Of a stretch of 15,147 nucleotides of DNA, positions 1 through 7,968 are shown piece by piece (positions within the stretch are counted from its first letter, which is position 1; each line of letters starts with the position of its first letter). Made by a program: the position numbers and the translations under genes. The notes beneath the pieces were generated by a model that ran no database searches, was not told where the DNA came from, and saw nothing but the letters and a program-made list of their open reading frames with translations. Origin of the DNA: Treponema sp. (GTDB lineage: Bacteria > Spirochaetota > Spirochaetia > Treponematales > Breznakiellaceae); the NCBI GenBank assembly GCA_031278025.1, contig JAITLF010000132.1, positions 1 through 15,147 on the forward strand. Reading direction: 5' to 3'.

Positions 1-126
1 CCGGAGCTTCGAAATCGGAGTTCGGAGCTTCGGAATCGGAGTCCGGAGCTTCGGAATCGGAGTCCGGAGCTTCGGTATCAGAGTTCGGAACTTCGGAATC
101 GGAGTCCGGAACTTCGAAACCGGTGC
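1..126. repeat. 21-bp tandem repeat, about six copies
   Basis: Six consecutive 21-base units, each close to CCGGAGCTTCGGAATCGGAG plus T. Units start at 1, 22, 43, 64, 85 and 106, and the last is the most diverged. Differences are mostly C/T and G/A changes. The array runs off the left edge, so its full size is unknown. It begins about 20 bases beyond the stop codon of the sigma-54 regulator gene. As 21 is a multiple of three, several frames stay open; on the minus strand an ATG at 129 would give a heptapeptide repeat close to TPIPKLR. I see no independent evidence that this is translated. Confidence 0.9.
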
Positions 127-148
127 CATGAACTCCGATTTCACGGGC

Positions 149-1516
149 CTACTCCAGGCCGTAGATCTTAATTTTGTTGAGGATGGTTTTTCTGCTTATC
201 CCCAATGCTTCCGCCGCCCTGGTGCGGTTTCCCTTGCACCGGACCAGGGCTTCCCTGACGGCCTGTTTCTCCAGCTCTTCCAGGGAAACAATGTTTCCAG
301 AAACAACATTGCTGACAACGCCGTTTCCAGAAACGCCGTTGCCGGCAACGGCGCCGGAAAACCCGGCGTCCTGGCGGATATCAATGTCTCCGGGGTGTAT
401 CTTCTTCCCTCCTCCGTAAATAAGGGCCCGCTCCAGGATGTTCTCCAGTTCCCGAATGTTCCCGGGAAAGGAATATCCCCGCAGTTTTTCCAGCGCCTCC
501 GGCAGCAGGGACGGCGCGGGACGGCTCATGCGGACGCTGAGTTTTCGCAGCAGATGTTCCGTCAAGAGGGGGATGTCTTCCCTGCGCTCCCGCAGGGGCG
601 GAAGGGTAAGGCGGAAGACGTTAAGCCGGTAGTAGAGGTCCTCCCGAAAGCGCCCATCCTTTACCAGGGCCTCCAGGTCCCGGTTGGTGGCGGAAACAAT
701 GCGGGCGCCGACCGGGATGGCGGCGGAACCACCCAGGCGGCGTATCTTCCGTTCCTGGAGGACCCGAAGCAGCTTTACCTGGAGCGGCGGGGGCATCTCC
801 CCTATCTCATCCAGAAAGATGACGCCCCGGCCCGCCAGTTCAAAGAGGCCCTGTTTCCGGGCGGAGGCGCCGGTAAAGGCTCCCCGCTCGTGTCCGAAGA
901 GTTCGCTTTCCATGAGGCCCTCGTGTATGCCGCCGATGTTCACCGCGACAAAGGGCTCAGACGCGCCGGGGCTCCGGCGGTGTATTTCCCGTGCGGCCAC
1001 TTCCTTACCCGTGCCGCTTTCCCCGGTGATAAGAACCGTTACGTCGGAAGCGGCGATCCGGTCTATCCGGGCGGAGATTCGGCGCATGGCTTCGGTTCCG
1101 CCGATGAGACCGCCGGGACCGGCGATTCGTTTCTCCGCCTCAAGCAGGTTTTCCCGCCGCTTGTCGTCCACCAACTGCCGGAGCTTGATGGATAATTCTG
1201 CCGGATCAAAAGGCTTGATCAGGTAATCCCGCGCCCCGGTCTTCAGAGCCTCTACCGCGTCGGGGATCTGCCCGTGGGCGGAGATCATGACCACCGGAAG
1301 GGATACGCCCCGGTCCCGCATCCAGGCGAGAACTTCCTGACCGCTCATGCCCGGCAGCTTCAGGTCCAAAATCACCGCGTCAAAGGACTCCCGTTCAAGC
1401 AGCAGGAGCGTTTCTTCCCCGGTCTCGACGCATTGGGAGTCTATCCCCTCCAGGCCCAGATATTTTTTTAAGGATTCCCGTATGTTCCGTTCGTCATCGG
1501 TAATCAAAACCCGCAT
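149..1516 (-). CDS. NtrC-type sigma-54-dependent response regulator
   Basis: A 455-residue activator of sigma-54 RNA polymerase, the output half of a two-component system. The N-terminal receiver domain has acidic residues D7/D8, phosphoacceptor D51 (ILDLKLPG) and the conserved lysine of LIKPFD near 102. The central AAA+ domain has Walker A GESGTGKE, the sigma-54 contact loop GAFTGA and Walker B IFLDEIGE. A Fis-type helix-turn-helix closes the protein (RTRAAEALGISRKTILNKI). The start is set by AAGGAGG five bases before the ATG. It is the last gene of the efflux operon, 18 bases after the kinase. Odd point: the linker before the helix-turn-helix is an unusual Gly/Asn/Val/Ser-rich stretch made by an internal DNA repeat. 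The family is certain. The targets are inferred to be the two sigma-54 promoters near 7898-7955. Confidence 0.96.
   Translation of the reverse strand: MRVLITDDERNIRESLKKYLGLEGIDSQCVETGEETLLLLERESFDAVILDLKLPGMSGQEVLAWMRDRGVSLPVVMISAHGQIPDAVEALKTGARDYLIKPFDPAELSIKLRQLVDDKRRENLLEAEKRIAGPGGLIGGTEAMRRISARIDRIAASDVTVLITGESGTGKEVAAREIHRRSPGASEPFVAVNIGGIHEGLMESELFGHERGAFTGASARKQGLFELAGRGVIFLDEIGEMPPPLQVKLLRVLQERKIRRLGGSAAIPVGARIVSATNRDLEALVKDGRFREDLYYRLNVFRLTLPPLRERREDIPLLTEHLLRKLSVRMSRPAPSLLPEALEKLRGYSFPGNIRELENILERALIYGGGKKIHPGDIDIRQDAGFSGAVAGNGVSGNGVVSNVVSGNIVSLEELEKQAVREALVRCKGNRTRAAEALGISRKTILNKIKIYGLE
293..334 (-). repeat. Intragenic repeat in the regulator's linker
   Basis: The near-palindrome GTTTCCAGAAAC occurs at 293-304 and again at 323-334, 30 bases (ten codons) apart. 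It is followed by GCCGTTGCCGGCAACGGC, itself palindromic. In the protein this gives the repetitive linker around SGNGVVSNVVSGNIVS between the AAA+ domain and the DNA-binding domain. The frame is kept, so the expansion appears tolerated. Confidence 0.75.
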
Positions 1517-1534
1517 GATTCCTCCTTCCGGTAT

Positions 1535-2956
1535 TCAGACAACCTGGTACTCAGGCAGCGCGAACCGCACAAGAGCGCCGCCGCCTTCCCGGTTCTCCAA
1601 CGCGATGGTTCCTCCGGCAGCCTCTATGAACCGCCGGCTGATACTGAGCCCTATGCCGGTGCCGGTACTTTTACTGGTGAAGAAGGGATCGAAGAGCCGT
1701 TCCGGGTCTCCCGGCCCTATTCCCCTGCCCCGGTCGGTAATGGTGATGACCATGCGCCCCGGAAGACATCCGCTATGTCCGGCGGCCCGGCCACCGGCCC
1801 GCTGTATGGAGGCCCCTACTTCCCCTTCCGGCCCGCCGCTTTCCAGGGCATTGCGGATCAGGTTCTCAAAGACAGACCGGGCGCGTTCGCTGTCCATGAG
1901 GATCATCCCGTCCCGGACAGCGCCGTCGTCAACAATATCCGTGCCGCAAAGCCGCCGAGAAATTTCACGGAGAACCGTATAACTATTCAACGGCACGGGA
2001 TTTCCCACCGCGTCCCGGAGAAAATCGTTCACCCGGTACGTTAAGGCGGAAAGGCGCTCCACCTCGCGGTTAATGACCGCGATCTCTTCCTGCCCGGTTC
2101 CGCTGAAGAGTTTCCCCAGTATCCCGGTTTGAAGCCTGATGGAAAGCAGGGGATTCTTGATTTCATGGGCCAGGGTGCTTGCGGCGGTTCCCAGGATCAC
2201 CAGGTTTTTCTGAGCGTCTATCCGGTCCCGGTACTCCCGGTTCTTGAGGTAAAGCCGCCGGATAAAGAACACCAAAACCAGCAGGGCCAGTTCGCAGAGG
2301 GGGAAAAAAACCGCCGTTACGGTCTGGGTACGCCAATAGGCGGGATGGATCACATCAATGTAAAGATACTTGCTGCGGGCCAGGCTAGAGAAGAAGGTGA
2401 ACTCAGGACCCCGCCACTCCTGTTCCCGGTCCGGCATCCGCTCGTGGTGAGGCCCCCGCATGTTTCCCCGGTCCGGCGGGGGCGGCGGCATCGTTTTGGG
2501 CCGCGTGCGGAGTATGAACTTGACCCGGCTTCCCTGCTTGTCAGGAACGGCGTACCGATCCGGCCCGGCCCGGCGGCTGTTCTTCAATATATCTTCATCA
2601 AGAACCGGCGGAACCATGCCCCAGTCGTAAATCGGCTTCAGGTCCTCCCCAAAGATGCCGAAGCCGGCGATCCGGCACCGCAGCAACGGGGAAGATTCGA
2701 TGGCGGAACCGAAATCCGCATAGTCCCGCAGGCTGGTAAAGAGGACGCTGAAAAGCCGCTCGTTATCGTTGTCCCGTATGAGCCGCGCCCGGTCCCGGAT
2801 CTCCAGGATGATAAATACCGTCAAAGCCGAAAGGAGAAGCCACGTCAACAGCGCGGCGATCAGGGATGCTGTCTTTACTGGAATGTTCATCCCGGAAACC
2901 CGCATCGGCGCCTTCATCATCGTACCCTTCATTGCCGTACCCTTTACCCTCTTCAT
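1535..2956 (-). CDS. Membrane sensor histidine kinase
   Basis: The sensor partner of the regulator that follows it 18 bases downstream. From the chosen start it has 473 residues. It has a first membrane span (SLIAALLTWLLLSALTVFII) and an extracytoplasmic domain of roughly 170 residues with a proline run and several Met, His and Arg residues. A second span lies around AVFFPLCELALLVLVFFI. Next come a HisKA domain with H-box TLAHEIKNPLLS, the N-box ENLIRNALES, and the G boxes DRGRGIGP and TGTGIGLS of the HATPase. The open frame continues to 3124, but that would overlap the TolC gene by about 155 bases, so a start after the tolC stop is more likely. ATGs at 2956, 2932, 2920, 2917 and 2890 all have only weak Shine-Dalgarno support. 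The kinase assignment is certain, the start is not. Confidence 0.93.
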   Translation of the reverse strand: MKRVKGTAMKGTMMKAPMRVSGMNIPVKTASLIAALLTWLLLSALTVFIILEIRDRARLIRDNDNERLFSVLFTSLRDYADFGSAIESSPLLRCRIAGFGIFGEDLKPIYDWGMVPPVLDEDILKNSRRAGPDRYAVPDKQGSRVKFILRTRPKTMPPPPPDRGNMRGPHHERMPDREQEWRGPEFTFFSSLARSKYLYIDVIHPAYWRTQTVTAVFFPLCELALLVLVFFIRRLYLKNREYRDRIDAQKNLVILGTAASTLAHEIKNPLLSIRLQTGILGKLFSGTGQEEIAVINREVERLSALTYRVNDFLRDAVGNPVPLNSYTVLREISRRLCGTDIVDDGAVRDGMILMDSERARSVFENLIRNALESGGPEGEVGASIQRAGGRAAGHSGCLPGRMVITITDRGRGIGPGDPERLFDPFFTSKSTGTGIGLSISRRFIEAAGGTIALENREGGGALVRFALPEYQVV

Positions 2957-2969
2957 CACCGTTTCCGGG

Positions 2970-4442
2970 TTACCAGGATAAGAGGGCGGCGTGCAACGCT
3001 TCATCGGAGGAAAATCCGCCGAGGCTTCTGAGTTTGGAGAGACCGTCAAGGAAACCGTACCTGGCTTTGATGTACTGGGAACGGTTTGAACCTGCCAGGG
3101 CTGCGGCATCCGACAGTTCCGCAACCGAGGCGCGGGACAGGCGGTACTGTTCCAGGACCTGCTCGTAGTGGCGGCGGGCGTATTCGTCTGCCCGGCGGGA
3201 AGACAGCACCGACATGGCCTGGGTAATCAAATCCAGCACTGCGGTTTGAATCTCCAGGTCCAGGGAAACTTCGGCGTTTTGCTTTTCCAGAACAGCCTCG
3301 GTCCGGGCAATCACTTTTTTATCCACATTGGCGCTGGTTACCCAAAAATCAAGGGGGATGGAGGCGCTAAGGGAAAGCCGTCCCGATGGCCGGTCAAAGC
3401 CGTTCGTAAGGGAATAGTTGATCCCTCCGGATACGCCGGCGTTGAGGCTGGGAAGATAATCCCGCTTTGCCAGGGACACGGCCTGTTCCGCCCGGCTGCC
3501 CGCAAGGGCGGCCTTTGCCAGGGCGGGGTTATTGGCCGCCGCCCTTTCGCGGAAGCGTTCCAGAAAAGCCGCGGACGCTTCTTCCGAAAGCCCCGCCAGC
3601 TTCCGGATGATTTCCTCCCAGGCCTCAAAGTCAATCTCCTCTGGCCGGGCAGGTTCCCCCAGGCCCGTCATGTTTTTAAGCGTAACCAGGCCCAGGGTAA
3701 GATCCCGCCGGGCCTGGTTACGGGCGGTTTCCTTAGCCTCCCGTTCCGCCAGGGCTTGAAGGTAATCGCCGTATCCAATCATCCCGCTTTCAAGGCGTAT
3801 TTCCGCCGTAGACAAGGCAAGGACGGCGGCTTCCAGCACGGCTTCAGCGGCTGCCAGGGCCGCCCCGGCTTCCAGCGCCCCGTAGTACGCCGCGTCCGCC
3901 GCATCAAGAACGGCGAAATATTCCGCCAACGCTTCCTGACGGGCGATCCCGGTAGTCATGGCGTTGATGGATTTAAGAAGCCGGTTCTTACCCCCGTTGT
4001 AAAGCTGCTGGCTTACGCTGAAACTAGCCCCTCCGCTCAAACGGTCCTTGAGGGAAACCTCCCCCAGAATATCCGCCGACGCCGAAGCGCCCAGGGAGAG
4101 GGAAGGCAGCGTACTGTACCGCTGAATCGTCTCATCCAGTTGGGCGCTCTCAACCGCCAGGTTATACCGAGCCAAGCTACGGGAATTCGCCAAAGCCAGC
4201 CCCCTGGCAGTTTCCAAATCAAAGCCGAAAACAAACGCCGTCTGAACTATCAGGATCAACAGTAAACCTAAACCTTTGGGGGGTCTGTGTCCTCCGGCCC
4301 TGTGGGGTTCCAACCCCCCCGGCGGGATGCGGGGCAGCGCCCTGCGCCTAAAAACGCCATATTCACGTATAAGACTGGAGCATTCACGATCATGACAGGG
4401 GCATTTTTGATCGTGAATTCGGCGTTTTTTGTTGTTATTCAT
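2970..4442 (-). CDS. TolC-family outer-membrane efflux protein
   Basis: The outer-membrane channel of the pump encoded just upstream; the frame has 490 residues. After a hydrophobic signal segment (GLGLLLILIVQTAFVFG) it shows the two-fold alpha-helical TolC pattern. The first half carries LALANSRSLARYNLAVESAQ and Ala-rich coiled stretches; the second half carries NNPALAKAALAGSRAEQAV and a late repeat around EQYRLSRASVAELSDA. The ATG at 4442 overlaps the permease stop by eight bases and has AGAGG upstream. Odd point: about 50 residues rich in Arg, Pro, Cys and His lie between the basic start MNNNKKRR and the hydrophobic core. They are encoded by palindromic repeat DNA (4302-4429). Either the repeat inserted in frame into the signal peptide, or translation really starts downstream at a non-ATG codon. 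Family assignment is strong; the N-terminus is doubtful. Confidence 0.9.
   Translation of the reverse strand: MNNNKKRRIHDQKCPCHDRECSSLIREYGVFRRRALPRIPPGGLEPHRAGGHRPPKGLGLLLILIVQTAFVFGFDLETARGLALANSRSLARYNLAVESAQLDETIQRYSTLPSLSLGASASADILGEVSLKDRLSGGASFSVSQQLYNGGKNRLLKSINAMTTGIARQEALAEYFAVLDAADAAYYGALEAGAALAAAEAVLEAAVLALSTAEIRLESGMIGYGDYLQALAEREAKETARNQARRDLTLGLVTLKNMTGLGEPARPEEIDFEAWEEIIRKLAGLSEEASAAFLERFRERAAANNPALAKAALAGSRAEQAVSLAKRDYLPSLNAGVSGGINYSLTNGFDRPSGRLSLSASIPLDFWVTSANVDKKVIARTEAVLEKQNAEVSLDLEIQTAVLDLITQAMSVLSSRRADEYARRHYEQVLEQYRLSRASVAELSDAAALAGSNRSQYIKARYGFLDGLSKLRSLGGFSSDEALHAALLSW
4302..4346 (-). repeat. Palindromic dispersed repeat, copy 1
   Basis: Read on the minus strand this stretch holds GCTGCCCCGCATCCCGCC followed by a G-run and TTGGAACCCC. 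It matches, with a few changes, the plus strand around 8810-8845 (CTGCCCCGCACCCCGCC, G-run, TTCGAACCCC). Two related copies in opposite orientation within 4.5 kb show that this is a dispersed palindromic repeat. Here it lies inside the 5' end of the tolC frame. Confidence 0.7.
4350..4429. repeat. Nested inverted repeats at the tolC start
   Basis: The outer arms are 4350-4367 (AAAAACGCCATATTCACG) and 4412-4429 (CGTGAATTCGGCGTTTTT), matching at 16 of 18 positions. An inner perfect 11-bp pair lies at 4382-4392 (ATTCACGATCA) and 4408-4418. The word ATTCACG occurs three times in all. The structure could fold as a strong hairpin in the operon mRNA over the first codons of tolC, and could be a small mobile element. 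Confidence 0.75.
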
Positions 4443-5658
4443 ACCGCAGCGCCTCTATTGGGTAGAGTCCCGCAGCTTTCCGGGCGGGATAGTACCCGAA
4501 CGAGACTCCCACCAGGGCGGCGAACAGAACCGCTGCCGCGACGACCGCAAGGTTGACGGACGCCGGCACTGCCAGGACGACGAGAATACGGCAGACCAGG
4601 AAGGCTAGGCATATACCCAGGATTCCCCCCAGGAGGCTCAAAATAACCGATTCGGACAGGAACTGAAACAGAATGTCCCGCTTCCGGGCCCCCACCGCCA
4701 TACGGAGGCCGATTTCACGGGTCCGTTCGGTTACGGAGACCAGCATGATGTTCATGATCCCAATGCCCCCGACCAAAAGGGAGACGCCGGCAATGGCGGC
4801 CAGAAGGGAGGTGAGGTTGCGGGATGTTTCCGAAGCCATCTCGATCATTTCCGCGCTGTTCATGATGTCGAAGTTCGCATTGTCGGTATCTTTCAACCTG
4901 CGGGCTTCCCTCAGGATGAGTTCCGCTTCCCGCTGGGCCGCTTCCATGTATTTCGCACTGATCACGCTCATGGCGATAAGGTTGAGGTTCCGGGAATTGT
5001 TCAGCCGGTACAGGGCCGTGTCCAGGGGGACCATGATAACGTCGTCCTGATCGTTCCCGTTCCCGCCGGCCCCTTTCTTCTCCAGAACCCCGATGACCGT
5101 GAAATAATTGGTCCCTATCCGCGCCATCTGCCCCAGCGCTTCGGAAGCCCCGCCGAACAGGTTCGCCGCAGTGGTAAGCCCCAGGACCGCTACCCGGTTC
5201 CGTGCGTGCAGGTCCTCCCCGGCAAAGAAATGCCCCGATGCGACATTCCAGTTCCTGATGGCAAGGTATTCAGGCTCCACCCCCATGACCTGCACCGATG
5301 CGTTAGCCAGGGGGCCTGAAACCGTAAAATTGCGCTGGGTAATTCCGGAGACTGCCAGCGCGTAGGATGTTTCCGCCTTGAGTTTCGCCGCCTCCGCGTA
5401 GGTAAGCAGGACGGGCTGGGGTATGGCCCCTGGATTGGCGGGGTTCCATACGCGCATTGCCCGTGCCCTGATCTGGATCAGATTGGTCCCCATGGCGGTA
5501 ATGCGGGTTTCGATTTCCTTTTGAGCGCCTTCCCCTACCGCCACCATGATGATCACCGATCCTACGCCGATGATGATCCCCAGGGAGGTAAGGAGGCTCC
5601 GCATCCGGTTGCGGAAGATGTTCCGTAAACAGCAGTGGAGTAATTGAAACAGATTCAT
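4435..5658 (-). CDS. MacB/FtsX-type ABC transporter permease
   Basis: The 407-residue membrane subunit of a MacB-like exporter that works with a separate ATPase. The N-terminus is cytoplasmic (NIFRNRMRSLLTSLG) and leads into the first span (IIIGVGSVIIMVAVGEGAQ). A large periplasmic domain follows (about residues 45-270), then three C-terminal spans of the FtsX domain: SLLAAIAGVSLLVGGIGIMN, a span near FLSESVILSLLGGILGICLA, and one around LAVVAAAVLFAALVGVSFG. It ends PARKAAGLYPIEALRYE, the usual end for this family. The start at 5658 is chosen because it overlaps the ATPase stop in an ATGA arrangement with GAGGAGG five bases upstream; the longer open frame to 5715 is not needed. In Escherichia coli MacB the ATPase and permease are fused; here they are two genes. 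Confidence 0.95.
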   Translation of the reverse strand: MNLFQLLHCCLRNIFRNRMRSLLTSLGIIIGVGSVIIMVAVGEGAQKEIETRITAMGTNLIQIRARAMRVWNPANPGAIPQPVLLTYAEAAKLKAETSYALAVSGITQRNFTVSGPLANASVQVMGVEPEYLAIRNWNVASGHFFAGEDLHARNRVAVLGLTTAANLFGGASEALGQMARIGTNYFTVIGVLEKKGAGGNGNDQDDVIMVPLDTALYRLNNSRNLNLIAMSVISAKYMEAAQREAELILREARRLKDTDNANFDIMNSAEMIEMASETSRNLTSLLAAIAGVSLLVGGIGIMNIMLVSVTERTREIGLRMAVGARKRDILFQFLSESVILSLLGGILGICLAFLVCRILVVLAVPASVNLAVVAAAVLFAALVGVSFGYYPARKAAGLYPIEALRYE

Positions 5659-6491
5659 GATGCCTCCTCGCGGGGATTCTCTTTGCCGGATAGGAGGGAA
5701 TGGTCCCGCTTCCATTGGATAAGGTCCTCTTTGGCGTTCCGCCTTTCCCCCACCGCCGTATCCGAGACCAGTTTCCCATCCCGTAGCGTAACGATCCGTT
5801 TGGTGTACCCCGCTAGTTCCGGCTCGTGGGTTACCATGACGATGGTCTTTCCCCGGCGGTTTAGATCCTGAAAGAGGCTCATGATTTCCAGGGACATTTC
5901 AGTGTCCAGGTTGCCGGTGGGTTCGTCCGCCAGAATAAACGCCGGATCGTTTACCATGGCCCGGGCTATGGCTACCCGTTGCTGCTGGCCCCCGGATAAC
6001 TGGGAAGGAAAATGATACAGCCTATCCCCAAGCCCTACTTCCCGCAACGCCGCTGCCGCCCGTTCCTTCCGGTTCACGTTCTTTCTCCGGCTGTTTTTGT
6101 CCCCCCAGCAGTAGAACAGGGGAAGCTCCACATTTTCCAGGGCCGTAGTACGGGCAAGAAGATTGAAGGACTGAAACACAAACCCTATCTTTTTATTGCG
6201 GATCAGCGCAAAAGCATCTCCCTCGGATTTACCTGGTTCCGATTTACTTGTTTTTATCTTGGTTGTTTCTATCCCGTCCAAAAGATAGCTTCCCCCGCTG
6301 GGTTTATCCAGACAGCCCAGGATGTTCATCAAGGTGGATTTCCCCGATCCCGAAGGCCCCATCACCGCCACAAACTCCCCCGCATCGGCGGAAAAGTCTA
6401 TCCCCTTGAGCGCCCGGACCGTAACGCCCCCCTGCTGTTTGCCCCCAAGCCGGTATTCCCGCCTGATACCCCGCAGTTCCAGTACCGCCAT
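5655..6491 (-). CDS. ABC transporter ATPase, MacB/LolD type
   Basis: A 278-residue ATP-binding subunit that powers the permease whose gene overlaps its stop codon. Walker A is GPSGSGKS (45-52), the Q-loop FVFQSFN has Q107, and the signature [15 protein letters not shown] starts at 165. Walker B ends [12 protein letters not shown] with E190, and the switch histidine is H222 (MVTHEPE). The order and wording fit the lipoprotein/macrolide exporter subfamily. The start at 6491 has AAGGTG about seven bases before ATG and lies two bases after the adaptor gene's stop, so the pair is translationally close. There is a lysine/serine-rich insert at about residues 78-93 and a charged C-terminal extension after LRDGKLV that short LolD proteins lack. 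The substrate cannot be read from the sequence. Confidence 0.96.
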   Translation of the reverse strand: MAVLELRGIRREYRLGGKQQGGVTVRALKGIDFSADAGEFVAVMGPSGSGKSTLMNILGCLDKPSGGSYLLDGIETTKIKTSKSEPGKSEGDAFALIRNKKIGFVFQSFNLLARTTALENVELPLFYCWGDKNSRRKNVNRKERAAAALREVGLGDRLYHFPSQLSGGQQQRVAIARAMVNDPAFILADEPTGNLDTEMSLEIMSLFQDLNRRGKTIVMVTHEPELAGYTKRIVTLRDGKLVSDTAVGERRNAKEDLIQWKRDHSLLSGKENPREEAS

Positions 6492-6493
6492 GG

Positions 6494-7867
6494 TTACACC
6501 TTTTCCCGGAGGATCACGGACAGCCCTTCCAGGATGCCGGTTTCACCCCCGGCTCCGCCCCAAAGCCGGATTTCCGTGCGGGAGCCGTCGGTAATACCGG
6601 CGGTTACCAGCACGCAGTCCAGCCTCCCCTCGGCTGAGATGTACCACAGGGGCTTGGGCGGGGCCGGCGGCTGCCCCCTGCCGGGAGGAACGGCGGCGGC
6701 GCTTCCTCCGCTCATATTTTCCGAACCCCTCCGGTTTCCGGAGGGCATGCCCGGCCCTCCGGGGGGGCCGCCGGTCATCAGGCCGGTAAGCCCGTTCCGG
6801 GCCTGGGGCGCGGTGGCGTTACCTCCCCGGGACCGGGCTTCCAGGGCGGCCTTCCGCTGTTCCAGGGCAAGTCGTTTTTCCTCTTCGGCTTTTCCCCGCA
6901 GGCCTGCGGTAAAGACCATATCCGCTATCGCATCTTCCGTCAGAGCCGTCGGCTGATACCTGAGGGCCGCGTTGGGAACCAGAAGAATGTTTTCGTTCCG
7001 CTCTTCGATAAACTCGACGGCGCAGGTCATACCCGGCAGAAGGGAGCCGCCTGAATTGTCCACATTGACGATTACCGTGTAGGACACCACGTTGTCCTGA
7101 ATCGCCGGCATAAGCCGGATGGTCTCCACGACCCCCGAAAACGGTTTCCCCGGCAGGGCTTCCAGGGTAAACCGTACCCCCTGGCCCTTGCGTATTCCGG
7201 AAATATCAAGTTCACCCACCCCGGCTTCTATCTGCATCTCCTCAAGGTTTTCCGCCAGGGTAAAAAGACTGGTAGAATTACTGCTTGACCCTTCCACGAC
7301 GGTATCCCCTTCACTGATATTCCGCTCTAAAACAATGCCGTCAATAGGAGAGACGATGAAGGCGTACTGGTTGATTTCGGTTTCTATGGCCCGCAGGGAC
7401 GCCTCGGCGGCGGCAAGTTCCGCGTTCTGTATGTCCAGGGTGGTCTTCCCGGTTTTAAGCTCATAGTCAGAAATAAGGTTCTTTTCCGCGAGTTTTTCCT
7501 GATTTCGGTAGTTCAAAACCTGAAGTTCGTAATTTGCCCTGGCCTTCACCACCGACGCGGCCTGCTGTTCCCGCTGAAGCCTGAGCATATCCGTGTTGAG
7601 TTCGGCCAGAATGTCCCCTTTGTGGATGACATCGTTATAATCCACGTATATTTTTTCAACTTTCCCGCTCATCCGTGCCAGCACGCTTACGGTCGCCACC
7701 GGCTTTAGGGAACCTGCAGCGGATACCGTCTTTTCCAGCGTTCCCCGGATGACCGCCGTGAACTCGTATTCCTTTACCGTCCCGGCCTTATGGGAACCGC
7801 AGCCGGCGGCCAGGAGCAGAAAAATCCCCAGCGCGGGGAAAAAGCATAAACCGTTATTCTGCCGCAT
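6494..7867 (-). CDS. Periplasmic adaptor lipoprotein (MacA/HlyD family)
   Basis: A 457-residue membrane-fusion protein that should bridge the MacB-type permease and TolC. The N-terminus is a lipoprotein signal with lipobox LLLAAGC, so it is probably lipid-anchored rather than membrane-spanning. It then shows the biotinyl-lipoyl half motif (VARMSGKVEKIYVDYNDVIHKGDILAEL, written here as a single region near residues 62-90). A coiled-coil hairpin follows (REQQAASVVKARANYEL), then the second lipoyl half (FIVSPIDGIVLERNISEGD), a beta-barrel domain and a membrane-proximal domain. Odd point: between the last two domains lies an insert of about 70 residues, first charged and helical, then Gly/Pro/Met/Asn-rich. 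GGAGG eight bases before ATG supports the start. It is the first gene of the operon, behind a sigma-54-like promoter. Confidence 0.94.
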   Translation of the reverse strand: MRQNNGLCFFPALGIFLLLAAGCGSHKAGTVKEYEFTAVIRGTLEKTVSAAGSLKPVATVSVLARMSGKVEKIYVDYNDVIHKGDILAELNTDMLRLQREQQAASVVKARANYELQVLNYRNQEKLAEKNLISDYELKTGKTTLDIQNAELAAAEASLRAIETEINQYAFIVSPIDGIVLERNISEGDTVVEGSSSNSTSLFTLAENLEEMQIEAGVGELDISGIRKGQGVRFTLEALPGKPFSGVVETIRLMPAIQDNVVSYTVIVNVDNSGGSLLPGMTCAVEFIEERNENILLVPNAALRYQPTALTEDAIADMVFTAGLRGKAEEEKRLALEQRKAALEARSRGGNATAPQARNGLTGLMTGGPPGGPGMPSGNRRGSENMSGGSAAAVPPGRGQPPAPPKPLWYISAEGRLDCVLVTAGITDGSRTEIRLWGGAGGETGILEGLSVILREKV

Positions 7868-7897
7868 TTTAGAGCCTCCTCTTCATAGATAGCTATT

Positions 7898-7914
7898 AGC
7901 AGAGATCATGCCAA
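7898..7914 (-). promoter_or_regulatory. Sigma-54 promoter for the efflux operon
   Basis: On the minus strand the sequence TTGGCATGATCTCTGCT has GG and GC separated by exactly ten bases, the invariant spacing of -24/-12 promoters. It matches the consensus except for C in place of the first T of TTGC. Transcription should begin near 7887, about 20 bases before the adaptor ATG. The operon encodes a sigma-54 activator, which makes this reading plausible. Confidence 0.7.
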
Positions 7915-7946
7915 ACTGAACATAAGGCGACACTCTATTTGGCATG
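7907..7946. promoter_or_regulatory. Perfect 9-bp inverted repeat joining the divergent promoters
   Basis: CATGCCAAA at 7907-7915 and TTTGGCATG at 7938-7946 are exact inverted copies 22 bases apart. Each arm contains the -24 half of one of the two sigma-54 promoter matches, so the symmetry is largely the symmetry of the promoters. A repressor site cannot be excluded. Confidence 0.75.
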
Positions 7947-7955
7947 AAAATTGCT
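7939..7955 (+). promoter_or_regulatory. Sigma-54 promoter for the secreted-protein gene
   Basis: TTGGCATGAAAATTGCT fits the -24/-12 consensus (YTGGCAYRNNNNTTGCW) at every position, with GG at 7941-7942 and GC at 7953-7954 separated by ten bases. The expected start is near 7966, giving a leader of about 44 bases before the ATG at 8010. The alternative sigma-70 reading (TTGGCA, 16 bases, TAATAT) is also possible. Confidence 0.75.
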
Positions 7956-7968
7956 CATACTAATATAC

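Noticed and set aside
1..126. Tandem units considered as a CRISPR array
   Set aside because: Units follow one another without spacers and are only 21 bases long; no cas genes are in the window.
128..1226. Long plus-strand open frames opposite the response regulator (355 and 180 residues)
   Set aside because: They are antisense shadows of a gene with unmistakable receiver, AAA+ and Fis motifs; GC-rich codon bias keeps the opposite frames open.
3057..3124. Longer kinase start at 3124
   Set aside because: It would overlap about 155 bases of tolC on the same strand, and the extra residues have no domain, span or signal character.
2129..4265. Plus-strand open frames opposite the kinase and tolC genes (300 and 365 residues)
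   Set aside because: No ribosome-binding site and no recognisable motif, Pro/Arg-rich shadow composition; the minus-strand genes explain the DNA.
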